64,000 nt of DNA from Gemmatimonadota bacterium (GTDB lineage: Bacteria; Latescibacterota; UBA2968). The notes under the pieces were generated by a model that saw nothing but the letters and a program-made list of their open reading frames with translations, did not search any database and was not told the DNA's origin. Both the position numbers and the translations under genes were made by a program. This document shows positions 48,614-58,113 of this stretch, in pieces. The stretch is taken from positions 300,566 through 364,565 of the forward strand of contig PBWH01000005.1 in assembly GCA_002727195.1 (NCBI GenBank). Reading direction: 5' to 3'. Each line of letters starts with the position of its first letter. The stretch's first letter is position 1.

Positions 48614-49203
48614 ACTGCGGATGGTGGGTTTCCAGGACGTCTCTGAGGCGAGTACGACACCGGAAAAGGCGCGACTTGACGGTGCCGATCGATACACTCC
48701 ATCTGCCCCGGAATCTCCTTATACGACAGATCGTCGATTTCGCGAAATACGAGCACGTCACGCCAGACGGGCGGAAACTCATCGAGCGCGGCGGTCAGCA
48801 TCTGGACCATTTCTGTGTGCTCTACTGCGGCATCCGATCGGGCTGATCCGGCCGTACGCTTGAAAACCCCCTCGATCACCTCCTCGCGACGCCGGGACAT
48901 CGACAGCTGCCAATCCTTCCACCGATTCAGGGCAACCCCATACAGCCACGTATAGAATTGGGAATCACCGCGGAATCGCCCAATCGATTGGTGCACCTTG
49001 AGACTGACATCCTAGAGAAGATCCTGCGACGCTTCACGGTCGATGGTCAGCCGAAAGAGGGTCGCGTAAATACTATCCCGATACCGGCAAAGCAACATCG
49101 AGAATGCGGTTTCATACCCTGATTGAGCCGCCTTTATGAGGCGAATTTCAGGGGATCTGCCGGTATCATGTCGCTCTGAAGGTGAGGAAATATTCAACAA
49201 CCA
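48591..49203 (-). pseudogene. ECF-type RNA polymerase sigma factor, broken
   Basis: Minus strand reads RLIKAAQSGYETAFSMLLCRYRDSIYATLFRLTIDREASQDLL, TAG at about 49013, DVSLKVHQSIGRFRGDSQFYTWLYGVALNRWKDW (sigma region 2). Then MVQMLTAALDEFPPVWRDVLVFREIDDLSYKEI, a shift near 48710, SIGTVKSRLFRCRTRLRDVLE (region 4). The full ECF architecture is recognisable, with one amber and one frameshift. The start is a TTG near 49200-49203. Loss of this sigma would silence its regulon. Confidence 0.8.
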
Positions 49204-49290
49204 TACTCCACAAAAATAAAGTCAGTTAACACTTACTTATTAGTTGTGGCTCGGCGCATCATTGTCAATGATCCGAATGTACACGCAGAA

Positions 49291-49322
49291 GGGGCGCCAT
49301 CTCCCCCTGAGATGACGCCCCT
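49291..49322 (-). terminator. hairpin after the cold-shock gene, weak terminator
   Basis: GGGGCG-CATCTC ... GAGATG-CGCCCC forms a stem with one mismatch 28 bases after the csp stop. On the minus strand it is followed only by TTCTG, so termination strength is uncertain. Confidence 0.5.
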
Positions 49323-49349
49323 CACGTAAGCTTTATTGTAGAGACCGGC

Positions 49350-49556
49350 TCAGCCGCCGAGCTTCACGACATTCGCAGCTTGGAGACCCTTGGGGCCCTC
49401 CTGAATATCGAAGGAAACCGATTCACCCTCGGCCAGTGTCTTGAAGCCCTCGCCCTCGATCGCCGAGAAATGCACGAACACGTCTTCACCACCATCCTGC
49501 TCAATGAAACCAAAGCCTTTGGAATCGTTAAACCATTTCACTTTACCTTCAGGCAC
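49350..49556 (-). CDS. cold-shock domain protein
   Basis: 68 residues from GTG at 49556, which follows GAGAGGTGG; the ORF-track start at 49640 adds a nonhomologous N-terminus. A CspA-type single-strand nucleic-acid-binding OB fold. RNA-binding motifs KGFGFI (RNP1) and DVFVHFSAI (RNP2) are present, and the chain ends [10 protein letters not shown]. Acts as an RNA chaperone or in cold adaptation. An about 160-base 5' region before 49717 is AT-rich and could hold a regulated leader. Intact. Confidence 0.93.
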   Translation of the reverse strand: MPEGKVKWFNDSKGFGFIEQDGGEDVFVHFSAIEGEGFKTLAEGESVSFDIQEGPKGLQAANVVKLGG

Positions 49557-50064
49557 TAAGTTCACCACCTCTCTAAGTGGAATCCGTGCAAATTCTCGAG
49601 AGCTGAACCAGGCGAGGCCACCAAACCCGACGCTTGCCATGTCCTTCTACTTCTCATCAATTGCACACGGGGGGGATAGGAAATCTTCTATTTAGCAAAA
49701 GATTATCTACTTCGCAATGCACCGTCAACCGAATTCTTCCAGACAAACTTTTCCCGCACAAGACGCGAAATGGTCGACAACCAGCAGCGCCCAATCGGCA
49801 CGAACTCCGCGCTTCTGGCCCTTTGGATCGACCTTGAACGAGATGGACGCTCGTGGCGGCGGCAGCCTCGCCTTACCCGCACAGATAGACGCTCAAGTCA
49901 CCCACCGATCGTCACCCCAGTTGCGCCCTCATCTTATCCGATCAGGTCAAATCACTTCCCCGGCACGTCGGTGCGGTCTGGCCATTGACCGATTCTACCG
50001 ACATCTTACGGATCAGACGAACCGCCCATCTTGTAAATCTTTACGACGCCGAAAGGACCGATCC

Positions 50065-50859
50065 TTGAGCGCGCTAACTGACGAACAGATTCACACCTAC
50101 CACGATCAAGGATTCTTGATTGTCCGAGAGGCCTTCAACCGGTCCCAGATTGACCGTTTCATGAAACACGCGAAGGCGGACCCCCTCCTCGCCCGGGACG
50201 TCAAGCACAACCAGAACTACGATGACGATGACGGGATCGACACCCGGCTTGTGAACCGCCCCCGTTTGGACGACGACATTTACACGGCATTCGGCATCAG
50301 CGAACGGATCGCGGGACGGTGCGCGGCGCTCTACGACGACCGGATGCGTCACTTCTATCACCTGAACATGCAGAAGGAACCGAACACGGGTGGCTGGCAA
50401 TACCATCAAGACTACGGATACCACTACAAGGAGTTCCTGTATCCAAAATTCGTCAGTGTGATGCTCGCCCTCGATCCTGCCACCAAGAAGAACGGCTGTC
50501 TGCGTGTCGTGCCCGGTTCCAACAAATTGGGTCGCCTCGAGCACCTCCAATCGGGGTCTCAGCTGATCACCGACCCTGAACGTCTGGCCCTCGTCCTGAA
50601 AGAAATGGACGAGGTCCACTGCGAGCTCGAACCGGGCGACGCGATGTTCTTCGACGGCAACATCCTGCACGCGTCGGCGCCGAATGTGAGTGACAGGCCT
50701 CGCTGGTCGATGATCTATGCCTACGTTCCCGCGTCTAATCCCTGCGTACTCGACCCGCTCCCTGAGCCAATGCTGGACGACCCGATCGAAACTCTGGATG
50801 ACGCGGCCGTCGACGCGATCGCAGACCGTCACTGGGCAAGCATTCAACAAGCGTGCTGA
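50065..50859 (+). CDS. phytanoyl-CoA dioxygenase family protein 5
   Basis: 264 residues from TTG 50065, which follows AAAGGA; the ORF-track start at 49717 adds 116 residues of low-similarity sequence. LTDEQIHTYHDQGFLIVREAFN starts the domain. HxD lies in QYHQDYGY (about 113-116) and the distal His in NILHASAPNVSDRPR (about 201), with the 2-oxoglutarate-binding Arg just after. Intact. Its stop overlaps the ATG of a broken Nudix gene (TGATG). Confidence 0.87.
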   Translation: MSALTDEQIHTYHDQGFLIVREAFNRSQIDRFMKHAKADPLLARDVKHNQNYDDDDGIDTRLVNRPRLDDDIYTAFGISERIAGRCAALYDDRMRHFYHLNMQKEPNTGGWQYHQDYGYHYKEFLYPKFVSVMLALDPATKKNGCLRVVPGSNKLGRLEHLQSGSQLITDPERLALVLKEMDEVHCELEPGDAMFFDGNILHASAPNVSDRPRWSMIYAYVPASNPCVLDPLPEPMLDDPIETLDDAAVDAIADRHWASIQQAC

Positions 50860-51198
50860 TGGCGAGAGCGCCCGTCAACGCACTGGTCTTGCCGTATCGG
50901 GTGACCGGTGAGCAAATCGAGTTTGCGGTCTTAAACCGTGCGGACAGCGTTCGGAGCCTGAAGGAAGATTTCTGGCAGAGCATCAGTGTTCAAAGACACC
51001 GGTTGGGGGCCTGATGTCTATGTCGTGCGAGAATTTGCCTTCGGTGTGGACGTCGGCGATCACGAGATTTTGCTGGCCGAGGAACATGTTGAATTCGGAT
51101 GGCTGGCCTTCGACAAAGCAGAGGCCATCCTGATGCATCAGAGCAACAGAGTGGCCCTGGGCGAACTCCAACTAAGCATCCGGCGCCAAGACCTGTAG
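50859..51198 (+). pseudogene. Nudix hydrolase lacking the Nudix box
   Basis: MARAPVNALVLPYRVTGEQIEFAVLNRADS...EDFWQSIS is the first part of a dATP-pyrophosphohydrolase-like Nudix protein. It passes at about 50985, with a frame change, into VFKDTGWGPDVYVVREFAFGVDVG...EILLAEEHVEFGWLAFDKAEAIL, which is the region normally after the Nudix box. The catalytic GX5EX7REUXEEXGU segment is absent. Start overlaps the PhyH 5 stop and PhyH 6 begins 15 bases downstream. Confidence 0.7.
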
Positions 51199-51213
51199 TG
51201 AAGGGAGGTTCAC

Positions 51214-52116
51214 GTGTACAGATCCGCACTTGATCACTTGATGACCGACGAGGAACGCGATCACTTCGAGACGCGTGGCTTTCTCCCTGTCGAGAACGCG
51301 CTGACGTCCGAGGAGGTCGACGCCCTCCTTGGTGAGGTTGATCGGCTGCACCGGGAAGCGCGAGACGCTGGCGACAAGCGGGCAACCAAAGATGGCGCCT
51401 GGGGCAAGGCGGACATCGTGGGTCTCTCGGAGCCGTTCACGAACCTATCAGATAACCCTCGCGTTCTGCCGAAGGTCTGGGGTACGATGGGCTGGAACAT
51501 CATGCTCTACCATACCCACCTACACGTGAAGCCTCCGGCACCCGATGCCGAGGAAGGCGAGGGCTGGATGGAGTTCCATCAGGACAGCGGTCGCGTCAAT
51601 CTGGAAATGCGGACGTTCCCTCAAGCGCGGATCTCACTGAAAGTTGCCTACTTCCTGACCGATGTATCCGAACCCGGTCGCGGAAACTTCTACATCCTTC
51701 CCGGCAGCCACATCTCCGACACCATCCCGATCTCATCGGAAATCGGCCGTGACCCCGCAGAGGCCAGATCGGAAGGCATCCCGGAGGGGGCGATCCCGGT
51801 TTGCGCCAAACCAGGAACGGCAGTGCTCTTCGACCGACGTCTCTGGCACGGCCGAAGCGCCAACCGGTCAACACTGACCCGCAAAGCGCTCTTCTATGGC
51901 TACAGTTACCGGTGGATTCAGCCAAAGGATGCGATGACGGTCGAACACCTGCTTGAGGATGCCGATCCCGTTCGCCGGCAGATGCTGGGTTCGGTCGTCA
52001 ACAACAATGGTCGCTATGTCCCCGTTGACGAGGATGTACCGCTTCGCGGCTGGCTGATCGAACACCTGGGCGAAGAAGCCGTCGCAGAAATGGATGAGCG
52101 GGCCCTTGTCCTCTAG
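51214..52116 (+). CDS. phytanoyl-CoA dioxygenase family protein 6
   Basis: 300 residues from GTG preceded by GGGAGG. MTDEERDHFETRGFLPVENALT begins the domain. HxD is in EFHQDSGRVN (about 121-124). The distal His is in LWHGRSANRS (about 211). AYFLTDVSEPGRGNFYILPGSH is the typical core strand, and YSYRWIQP follows the 2-oxoglutarate site. Intact. Third member of a PhyH-Nudix-PhyH run. A 364-base region without a gene follows. Confidence 0.88.
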   Translation: MYRSALDHLMTDEERDHFETRGFLPVENALTSEEVDALLGEVDRLHREARDAGDKRATKDGAWGKADIVGLSEPFTNLSDNPRVLPKVWGTMGWNIMLYHTHLHVKPPAPDAEEGEGWMEFHQDSGRVNLEMRTFPQARISLKVAYFLTDVSEPGRGNFYILPGSHISDTIPISSEIGRDPAEARSEGIPEGAIPVCAKPGTAVLFDRRLWHGRSANRSTLTRKALFYGYSYRWIQPKDAMTVEHLLEDADPVRRQMLGSVVNNNGRYVPVDEDVPLRGWLIEHLGEEAVAEMDERALVL

Positions 52117-52480
52117 TCAGTGCGTCTACATGCTGCGCCACGCCGTATCCGAATGTGGAACCACTGCGTTCCGCGTCGACGACGACTTGACAGAGGAGCT
52201 ACGGCGTCCGATCGAGGCAGCCTGATTCGGCAGTTGTACAGATACCCGAACCTGGCTCGACTTTACCACGCTGACGAAGGCTGGATCTAACACTGAACCT
52301 CGATTACCTCAGGTGATCCGTCCCGAGGTCATCGAGCGGAAGCAGCCCATCCGTATCTGCAGAACCGACCTGAGGTGCAAGACGATCCGTCACGCCGAGG
52401 TTATCCCTGTTCATCCTGTGTTCATCTAGCCGCGCCAACGGCGCGACGGGTGACCGCTCTTTGCTTTTCACTACTTAAAC
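52117..52480. other. intergenic region with a dispersed-repeat word
   Basis: 364 bases. The first 85 read CVYMLRHAVSECGTTAFRVDDDLTEELRR, perhaps a gene remnant without a recognised family. TTATCCCTGTTCATCCTGTG at about 52401 is a repeat-type sequence. No complete gene seen. Confidence 0.4.
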
Positions 52481-53341
52481 ATGCGCCTCGGCCTCAACAC
52501 GCTGATTCGAGACCCGGACGATCAGACGCAATGGATTCCCATCGAAACCATGATCGACCTGGCCATCGAACTCGGCCTCGACCTGATCGATGTCCAACTG
52601 GATCGTGGCTTGCGAAGCCTGGATGACGCATACCTTCGATCCATCCGCGAGCGGTGCACTAGCAGTGGACTCGACATCGGCTATGCTGGAGTCGGCCACG
52701 GGTTCGTGGGCGTGCGCGAGCACGATGCGACGATCACGGCAGACGCGCTGGCCGCTGACGAATGGGAAGATCGAGTCAGCTAAGTCGAACAAGGGATGGA
52801 TGCCGCTATCACGCTGGGCGCTCCGCTGGTCCGGCTGTTCGCGGGAGCCATTCCGGAACAGACGCCAGACCATGACAGCATCTGGGTCGCAGCGGTGTCA
52901 GCGTTCCACCGAGTCACCACCTACGCCGACAATCGCGGCGTCCGAATCGGCCTCCACAATCACCCTCCCGCAGTCGCCCCCACAGGTGAAGACATCCTTC
53001 GGCTGATCCGCGACATCGACCAGCCAAACGTCACGGTCATCATGGATACGGGCCAGTGGCACGGATCCCCTGGCACCAATCTGCAAGGCACATCGGATCC
53101 CGAGGTCGACTTCTACGCCTACATGGCCCAGGTCGCTCCACAAACCTCATACGTTCGGGCCAAGATTTACCGGATCGATTCTGGGATGGAGGAGTGGCTG
53201 GACTACCCGCGGATTGTCGGGATTCTGAAGGCCGCCCAATATGACGGCCCCATCTCCATCGTCTATGAAGACCGCAACAACCAGTCCGCTTACCCCGAGG
53301 CCCTCCACCTGGCCGTCAACCATCTCCGCGCCCTACTTTGA
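52481..53341 (+). pseudogene. sugar phosphate isomerase/epimerase-type TIM barrel, single ochre stop
   Basis: A 286-codon frame is interrupted only by TAA at 52781. MRLGLNTLIRDP...MIDLAIELGLDLIDVQLDRG...DEWEDRVS, stop, VEQGMDAAITLGAPLVRLFAG...RVTTYADNRGVRIGLHNHPP...NVTVIMDTGQW...YVRAKIYRID...YPRIVGILKAAQYDGPISIVYEDR. The xylose-isomerase-like barrel and metal ligands (His, Asp, Glu) are visible. Downstream restart at ATG 52796 would lack the first barrel strands. Probably recent inactivation. Confidence 0.78.
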
Positions 53342-53454
53342 CGTCGGCCTCCGATCGATCCGTCTCCAGGGCGCTTGATCATCGCATCAGCATTCCCGTA
53401 ATTGCTTTCGATCACCGGGTAACCCGTCCGCTCTTCATTTTCCATTGGTCTCCC

Positions 53455-54044
53455 ATGCCGCTCGTTTCTCCACTACCCATAGAAAGCAATCCTCAAGTCG
53501 CCAAACTCGCCGGGTTCTTCAACGAGACCCTCGGCTACTCCCCCAACAGCGTCCTGACCACGATGCGCCGCCCGCAGATCGCAAAAGCCTTCATCGAACT
53601 GAACTCATGGAAAACAATGGACGGGTGACGAGCGCGCTAAAGCGACTCGTCGATTACGTCGCGAGCAACGCTGCGGGTTGCCGATACTGTCAGGCGCACA
53701 CCATTCGCGCCGCTGAGCGATACGGGGCAGAGCAGGAGCAACTCGAGAATATCTGGGAGTACGAGACACATTCGGCGTTCAGCGAAGCCGAACGCGCCGC
53801 CCTCGATCTCGCGAGAGCTGCATCGCTCATCCCGAATGCTGTCGACGAGCAACTCCAGTCGCGAGTGCGAACTCACTGGACCTACGAAGAGATCCTCGAG
53901 ATCCTGGGTGTGATCAGCCTGTTCGGTTACCTCAATCGCTGGAACGACAGCACGGGGACAACGCTCAAACCTGACGGTGAAGCATCAGGAGACCGGTGGC
54001 TTTCCGATCGCGGTTGGACAGGTGGCAAGCACCTGGAGTCCTGA
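53455..54044 (+). pseudogene. carboxymuconolactone decarboxylase/AhpD-like protein, frameshifted
   Basis: MPLVSPLPIESNPQVAKLAGFFNETLGYSPNSVLTTMRRPQIAKAFIELN shifts near 53612 to GRVTSALKRLVDYVASNAAGCRYCQAHTIRAAERYGAEQEQLENIWEYET...FSEAERAALDLARAAS...YEEILEILGVISLFGYLNRWND. The AhpD redox motif CRYC with following His is intact. The family handles peroxides or alkyl radicals. One frameshift inactivates it. Confidence 0.78.
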
Positions 54045-54094
54045 TATCAGGGAAGCGGCCAAGGGCTTCGGATGATGTTTCCCCGAAAACCAAA

Positions 54095-54232
54095 CGAAGA
54101 CCACGAAATACACGAAAGAGGAACATCACCGTAGAGGTCTCGATGATACCCAGGCTCAGGATTCTCCGTGAGCTCTCGGCTACTGCCCCTTTTCGTGTGT
54201 TTTCGTGTCCTTTTGTGGTCTTCTTTCCTTTT
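54095..54232. repeat. inverted pair of CACGAAA-type repeat words
   Basis: AAGACCACGAAATACACGAA at about 54098 and its approximate reverse complement CGTGTCCTTTTGTGGTCTTC at about 54207 flank about 75 bases. Similar words occur near 45575 and 55310. No gene lies between them. Confidence 0.5.
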
Positions 54233-54256
54233 CAAGCGGACATATAAGCCCAGCAA

Positions 54257-55276
54257 ATGCGCGCGCTCCTGATCTCCTACAGTCACCACGGCCGTGCTAT
54301 CGCAAATATCTTACGCGACCTGGGTCACGAGATCGTTTGGGTCGTTGACGGCGAGCCGGATCCGCTCCAGAACCTACAGCAGGAGTTCGATTGCCCCGGG
54401 CACGCTGAACCCGAAGCAGGTCTGGACGCTGCCAGTCCGGATGTGGCCATCATCTGTGGAAAACACACAGAGATTCCGGGACACATCCAGGCCTGTGTAG
54501 ATCGTCGAGTCCCCTACCTGGTCGACAAACCATTCGCCGACTGTGCGGGCCGACTCCGACCGGTGGCGGAGGCATCCGTCAAACACGGCGTTCCCAGCGC
54601 GCTAACACTTCCAAACCGTGCGACCAAACTGATCGCGACAGTCTCTAAGATGATCGCAAACGGGTCGCTCGGAGACCTAGTCCTCTACAGCAGCCGTCTC
54701 TGCAACGGATCTCCCGGTCGGTATGACACGATACCGTCCTACTGGCACAATCAGCCGGACGTGTCAGGTGGTGGGTGTTTTGCGACAGAAGCGGCCCACG
54801 GCATCGACACCTTCCTCCAGTTCTGTGGGAACAGTCCTGTCCAGGTCGTGGGCGCCGTACTTTCCAATGCGCTTCATCGACGAGACATCGAAGACAGCGC
54901 CATCGGGATGCTGCGCACGGCATCTGGAATCAGCGGAATCATTGAGACGGGCTACACGTTCCCGTCAGGTGGCTGGTCGGGCGACCACTTTTTCCGTTTT
55001 GTCGGCACGAAGGCATCTGTCTTCATGGGATACAACGAGGAACACGAACACGTCATCAGCGTACACAGCGAGGATGGGGTGACGTTCTCAAAAGACATCG
55101 ACCACGGCGAGCGAATGCGGTCCATCGTTTCAGCCGGCCTCGAGGCCGTTGGCAACGGCCGCTCTTTCGACCCAGATATTACCCAGGCCGTTCGTATCCT
55201 GGAGGTGCAGGACGCCGTCTACGTTCACGCCCGTCGTTCCAACTTGACCAATGGCCCGTTTCCTCTGGGTTTGTGA
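54257..55276 (+). CDS. Gfo/Idh/MocA family oxidoreductase
   Basis: 339 residues. NAD(P)-dependent sugar or inositol-type dehydrogenases. The N-terminal Rossmann part begins MRALLISYSHHGRAIANIL, with an atypical dinucleotide loop, and PDVAIICGKHTEIPGHIQACVDRRVPYLVDKPFA carries the DKP motif (EKP in most members). GGGCFATEAAHGIDTFLQFCG near 172-192 supplies the catalytic His-Asp pair. The C-terminal beta sheet follows. Intact. Probably acts on a sugar-like substrate with its neighbours. Confidence 0.85.
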   Translation: MRALLISYSHHGRAIANILRDLGHEIVWVVDGEPDPLQNLQQEFDCPGHAEPEAGLDAASPDVAIICGKHTEIPGHIQACVDRRVPYLVDKPFADCAGRLRPVAEASVKHGVPSALTLPNRATKLIATVSKMIANGSLGDLVLYSSRLCNGSPGRYDTIPSYWHNQPDVSGGGCFATEAAHGIDTFLQFCGNSPVQVVGAVLSNALHRRDIEDSAIGMLRTASGISGIIETGYTFPSGGWSGDHFFRFVGTKASVFMGYNEEHEHVISVHSEDGVTFSKDIDHGERMRSIVSAGLEAVGNGRSFDPDITQAVRILEVQDAVYVHARRSNLTNGPFPLGL

Positions 55277-55385
55277 TGAGCACCGTCTCCTAGAAGGGTT
55301 TGGCTTCCTTTCGAGTCTTTTCGTGTATGAAGCCTGTCCCGAACGGAGTCGGGTGAGGGCTCGACACGGCTGCGCGTGACCTCTC

Positions 55386-56378
55386 ATGACCTCCATTTCC
55401 TCCACCAACTTCACCCTCTCCTCCTTCCCACCGGGCACCCACACCTGGACTCACCTCCACTTCGGCGCCCCCATGCGGGTCCCCGTCACGGTTCCCCTCG
55501 CCGTCGCCCGGGGCGTATCCGACGGCCCAACCTGCCTGGTCACAGCACTCGTCCACGGTGACGAATTCGAAGGCCCGGCTGCCATCGCAGACTGCTTCAA
55601 CACGCTCGACGTCTCCAATCTATCGGGCACATTCATGGGCCTTCCCGTCACCAATCCCTGGGCCTACGCCGGCCAATCCCGCAATACTCCTGACCACTAT
55701 GATGGTCTCAACCTGGCACGCCAGTTCCCGGGCGACGTCACCGGCTCACGTACCCAGCAGCACGCCGCCCTCCTCTATAACTGGGTCACGGAAACGCTGA
55801 CCAGCGAAGACGTCTTCATCGACCTGCACAGCGCCGGCTCGCAATACGAGTATGCCTCGATGGTCGGCTACCACCCAACCGGCGACGAGTCCGAATCTCG
55901 ATCACTAGTCCTCGCTCAGACCTTCGGGATCGACAATATCTGGCGCATCCCCGAATCACCTTCGTCAACGCGAACGTTCAACAGTACCGTCGCCAGAACC
56001 GGCATACCGACGGTCGGAACAGAAGTCCGCGGATGCGGCGCTCTACGAGAATCCGATGTAGCAGACCTCGTTACCGGTCTCCGGAACGTGATGGCCCACC
56101 AGTCGATGCTCCCCGATTCCGCGCCCGACGAGAAGCCACGTCCGGTACACACCACACACCAGACGAGCTTCGCCTCGAGTGGCCTTTTCCGCACGAACGT
56201 AGATCTCGAAGCTTCGGTCTCGGCCGGCCAAACCCTTGGCCACGTCTACTCGCTGAAGGGTGAACTGGTGGAGACTGTCACAGCCCCGATCGGCGGGGTC
56301 ATCTGGGCCATCCGCCGCTTCGCCTCCGTCCGCACAGACGACCTCGCATTCCTAGTCGCCACTCAGCAGAGCAACTGA
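55386..56378 (+). CDS. succinylglutamate desuccinylase/aspartoacylase family protein
   Basis: 330 residues. A zinc-dependent M14-related deacylase. HGDEFEG near 55-61 carries the first His and Glu zinc ligands, FIDLHSAGSQYEY near 140 supplies the third His, and GTEVRGCG near 212 supplies the catalytic Glu. Members remove acyl groups from amino acids or ectoine precursors; the substrate is not predictable. No signal peptide. Intact. Follows the Gfo/Idh gene by about 110 bases that contain a repeat-type word. Confidence 0.85.
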   Translation: MTSISSTNFTLSSFPPGTHTWTHLHFGAPMRVPVTVPLAVARGVSDGPTCLVTALVHGDEFEGPAAIADCFNTLDVSNLSGTFMGLPVTNPWAYAGQSRNTPDHYDGLNLARQFPGDVTGSRTQQHAALLYNWVTETLTSEDVFIDLHSAGSQYEYASMVGYHPTGDESESRSLVLAQTFGIDNIWRIPESPSSTRTFNSTVARTGIPTVGTEVRGCGALRESDVADLVTGLRNVMAHQSMLPDSAPDEKPRPVHTTHQTSFASSGLFRTNVDLEASVSAGQTLGHVYSLKGELVETVTAPIGGVIWAIRRFASVRTDDLAFLVATQQSN

Positions 56379-56682
56379 AGTGGGCTGAGCTCCATTCATC
56401 ATCCTTCTAACTGCGATCCCTCTCATCTGCAAGGTACCTGTTGAGACTCAAGAATTCTGTGTCCATTTGTGTCCATCTGTGGTTTCTTCCTAGCCTTGCG
56501 GCCGAAGAGTTGGGACCAGCATAGCCTTCTTCCCAATAGGGCTCCCTCAGTCTGGACTCGCCACCTTCCGTGCCCTCCGTGTCCGGAGCCTGCCCTGAGT
56601 AGCGCACGCAGTGCGCGTATCGAAGGATGGTTTCATCTATCTCCCTTAGAGGATCGTCAGACCAGGAGATCAGATAACGATA
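56379..56682. other. intergenic region with dispersed-repeat words
   Basis: 304 bases. TGTGTCCATTTGTGTCCATC at about 56458 and CCTGCCCTGAGTAGCGC...TATCGAAGGATGG at about 56589 are repeat-type sequences. No coding sequence seen. Confidence 0.5.
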
Positions 56683-58113
56683 ATGGGCTATCCAAGCGTA
56701 TACCCGACCGGATCGACCATCTACGACCCGGACCAATGCTTCAACGGATACACCTGCTTCCGTTCTCACCAGGGCGTCGTACTGGTTGACATGAATGGCA
56801 AGGTCGCGCACCTCTGGAAAGGCCTCGAAGGGTTCCCGGCCAAGCCAATGCCGGGCGGATTCGTCGTCGGCAGTACAGCACGACGCAACCCGAAGTATGG
56901 CTACCTGGATATGGAAGACCTGGTCATGGTCGACTGGGACGGGAACGTCCTGTGGAAGTACGCGAAATACGATCGCGTCAAGGACGGCAGGAAGCAGAAG
57001 TGGATGGCCCGCGTTCACCACGACTTCCAGGTCGCGGGAAACCCGGTTGGCTATTACGTGCCGGGGATGGAACCGAAGCCCTTTGGCAAGCCGGTCCTGA
57101 TGCTCGCTCACAAGAACATCGAAGCGCCCCAGATCGCGCCTGGCAACATCCTGGACGACACGATCATTAATGTTTCGTGGGAAGGTGAGATCACCTGGGA
57201 GTGGCGATTCAGCGACCACATCGAAGAGATGGGGTTCAGCGAAGCGGCGCGAAACACGATGCATCGGAATCCGAACATCGTGCCGGCGGGGGGCGGGATG
57301 GGCGATTGGGCCCACGTCAACAGCCTGTCAAAGCTGGGCCCGAACAAGTGGCATACGGCAGGCGATGAACGCTTCCAAAAAGACAATATGATCGCCAGCT
57401 GTCGCCAGACGAACGCGCTCCTGATCATCAGCCGACGGAAGCCGCACAACATCACCTGGCGTGTCGGACCGGACTATGGCGAGTCGGAAGCACTGCGAAA
57501 GCTTGGGCCGATCATTGGGCCACACCACGTGCACATGATCCCGCGAGGTCTTCCGGGAGAAGGCAACATCCTCGTCTTCGACAACGGCGGACGCGGCGGC
57601 TACGGCGATCCCAATACAGGTGCCCTCACTGGTCACAACAACGTCATTCGGCCGTACTCACGGGTCATCGAATTCGACCCGAACACGCTGGAGATCGTGT
57701 GGGAGTTCAACGCACAGCTGGCAGGCGGCGCGCCGCTCGTCCACGACAGCCGGTTCTACAGCATCCTGGTCAGTTCCGCCCAACGCCTCCCGAACGGCAA
57801 CACGCTTATCACCGAAGGCTCAGACGGACGGTTCATCGAGGTCAACCAGGACTGCGACATCGTCTGGGAATACATCAGCCCCTACGTCGACCCCAAGTTC
57901 AACCACAACCAAGTCTACCGCGCCTACCGCATCCCGTATGACTGGGTCCCGCAGCTTGATCCGCCCGAGGAAGTACCGATCCACCGCCTGGACAACAGCA
58001 GGTTCAGAGTGGATGACTCAGGGACGAATCGCACGACAGTCGCGACGCTGAAGCGTGGTGGAAAGGTGAATACCGATCCTTCTTTATGTGTGATCCCAAC
58101 CAGGTCATCCTGA
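56683..58113 (+). CDS. arylsulfotransferase (ASST)-like protein
   Basis: 476 residues. ASST proteins are beta-propellers that transfer sulfuryl groups between phenols. Repeated blades (GVVLVDMNGKVAHLWKG, DLVMVDWDGNVLWKY, NVSWEGEITWEWRFSDH, EVNQDCDIVWEYIS) and His-rich motifs WMARVHHDFQ, WAHVNS and GPHHVHMI fit the family. No signal peptide is visible, unlike periplasmic ASSTs. The last residues (about 470-476, PTRSS) fall in the dispersed sequence CAGGTCATCCTGAGC, so the native C-terminus has probably been replaced. Activity uncertain. Confidence 0.75.
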   Translation: MGYPSVYPTGSTIYDPDQCFNGYTCFRSHQGVVLVDMNGKVAHLWKGLEGFPAKPMPGGFVVGSTARRNPKYGYLDMEDLVMVDWDGNVLWKYAKYDRVKDGRKQKWMARVHHDFQVAGNPVGYYVPGMEPKPFGKPVLMLAHKNIEAPQIAPGNILDDTIINVSWEGEITWEWRFSDHIEEMGFSEAARNTMHRNPNIVPAGGGMGDWAHVNSLSKLGPNKWHTAGDERFQKDNMIASCRQTNALLIISRRKPHNITWRVGPDYGESEALRKLGPIIGPHHVHMIPRGLPGEGNILVFDNGGRGGYGDPNTGALTGHNNVIRPYSRVIEFDPNTLEIVWEFNAQLAGGAPLVHDSRFYSILVSSAQRLPNGNTLITEGSDGRFIEVNQDCDIVWEYISPYVDPKFNHNQVYRAYRIPYDWVPQLDPPEEVPIHRLDNSRFRVDDSGTNRTTVATLKRGGKVNTDPSLCVIPTRSS

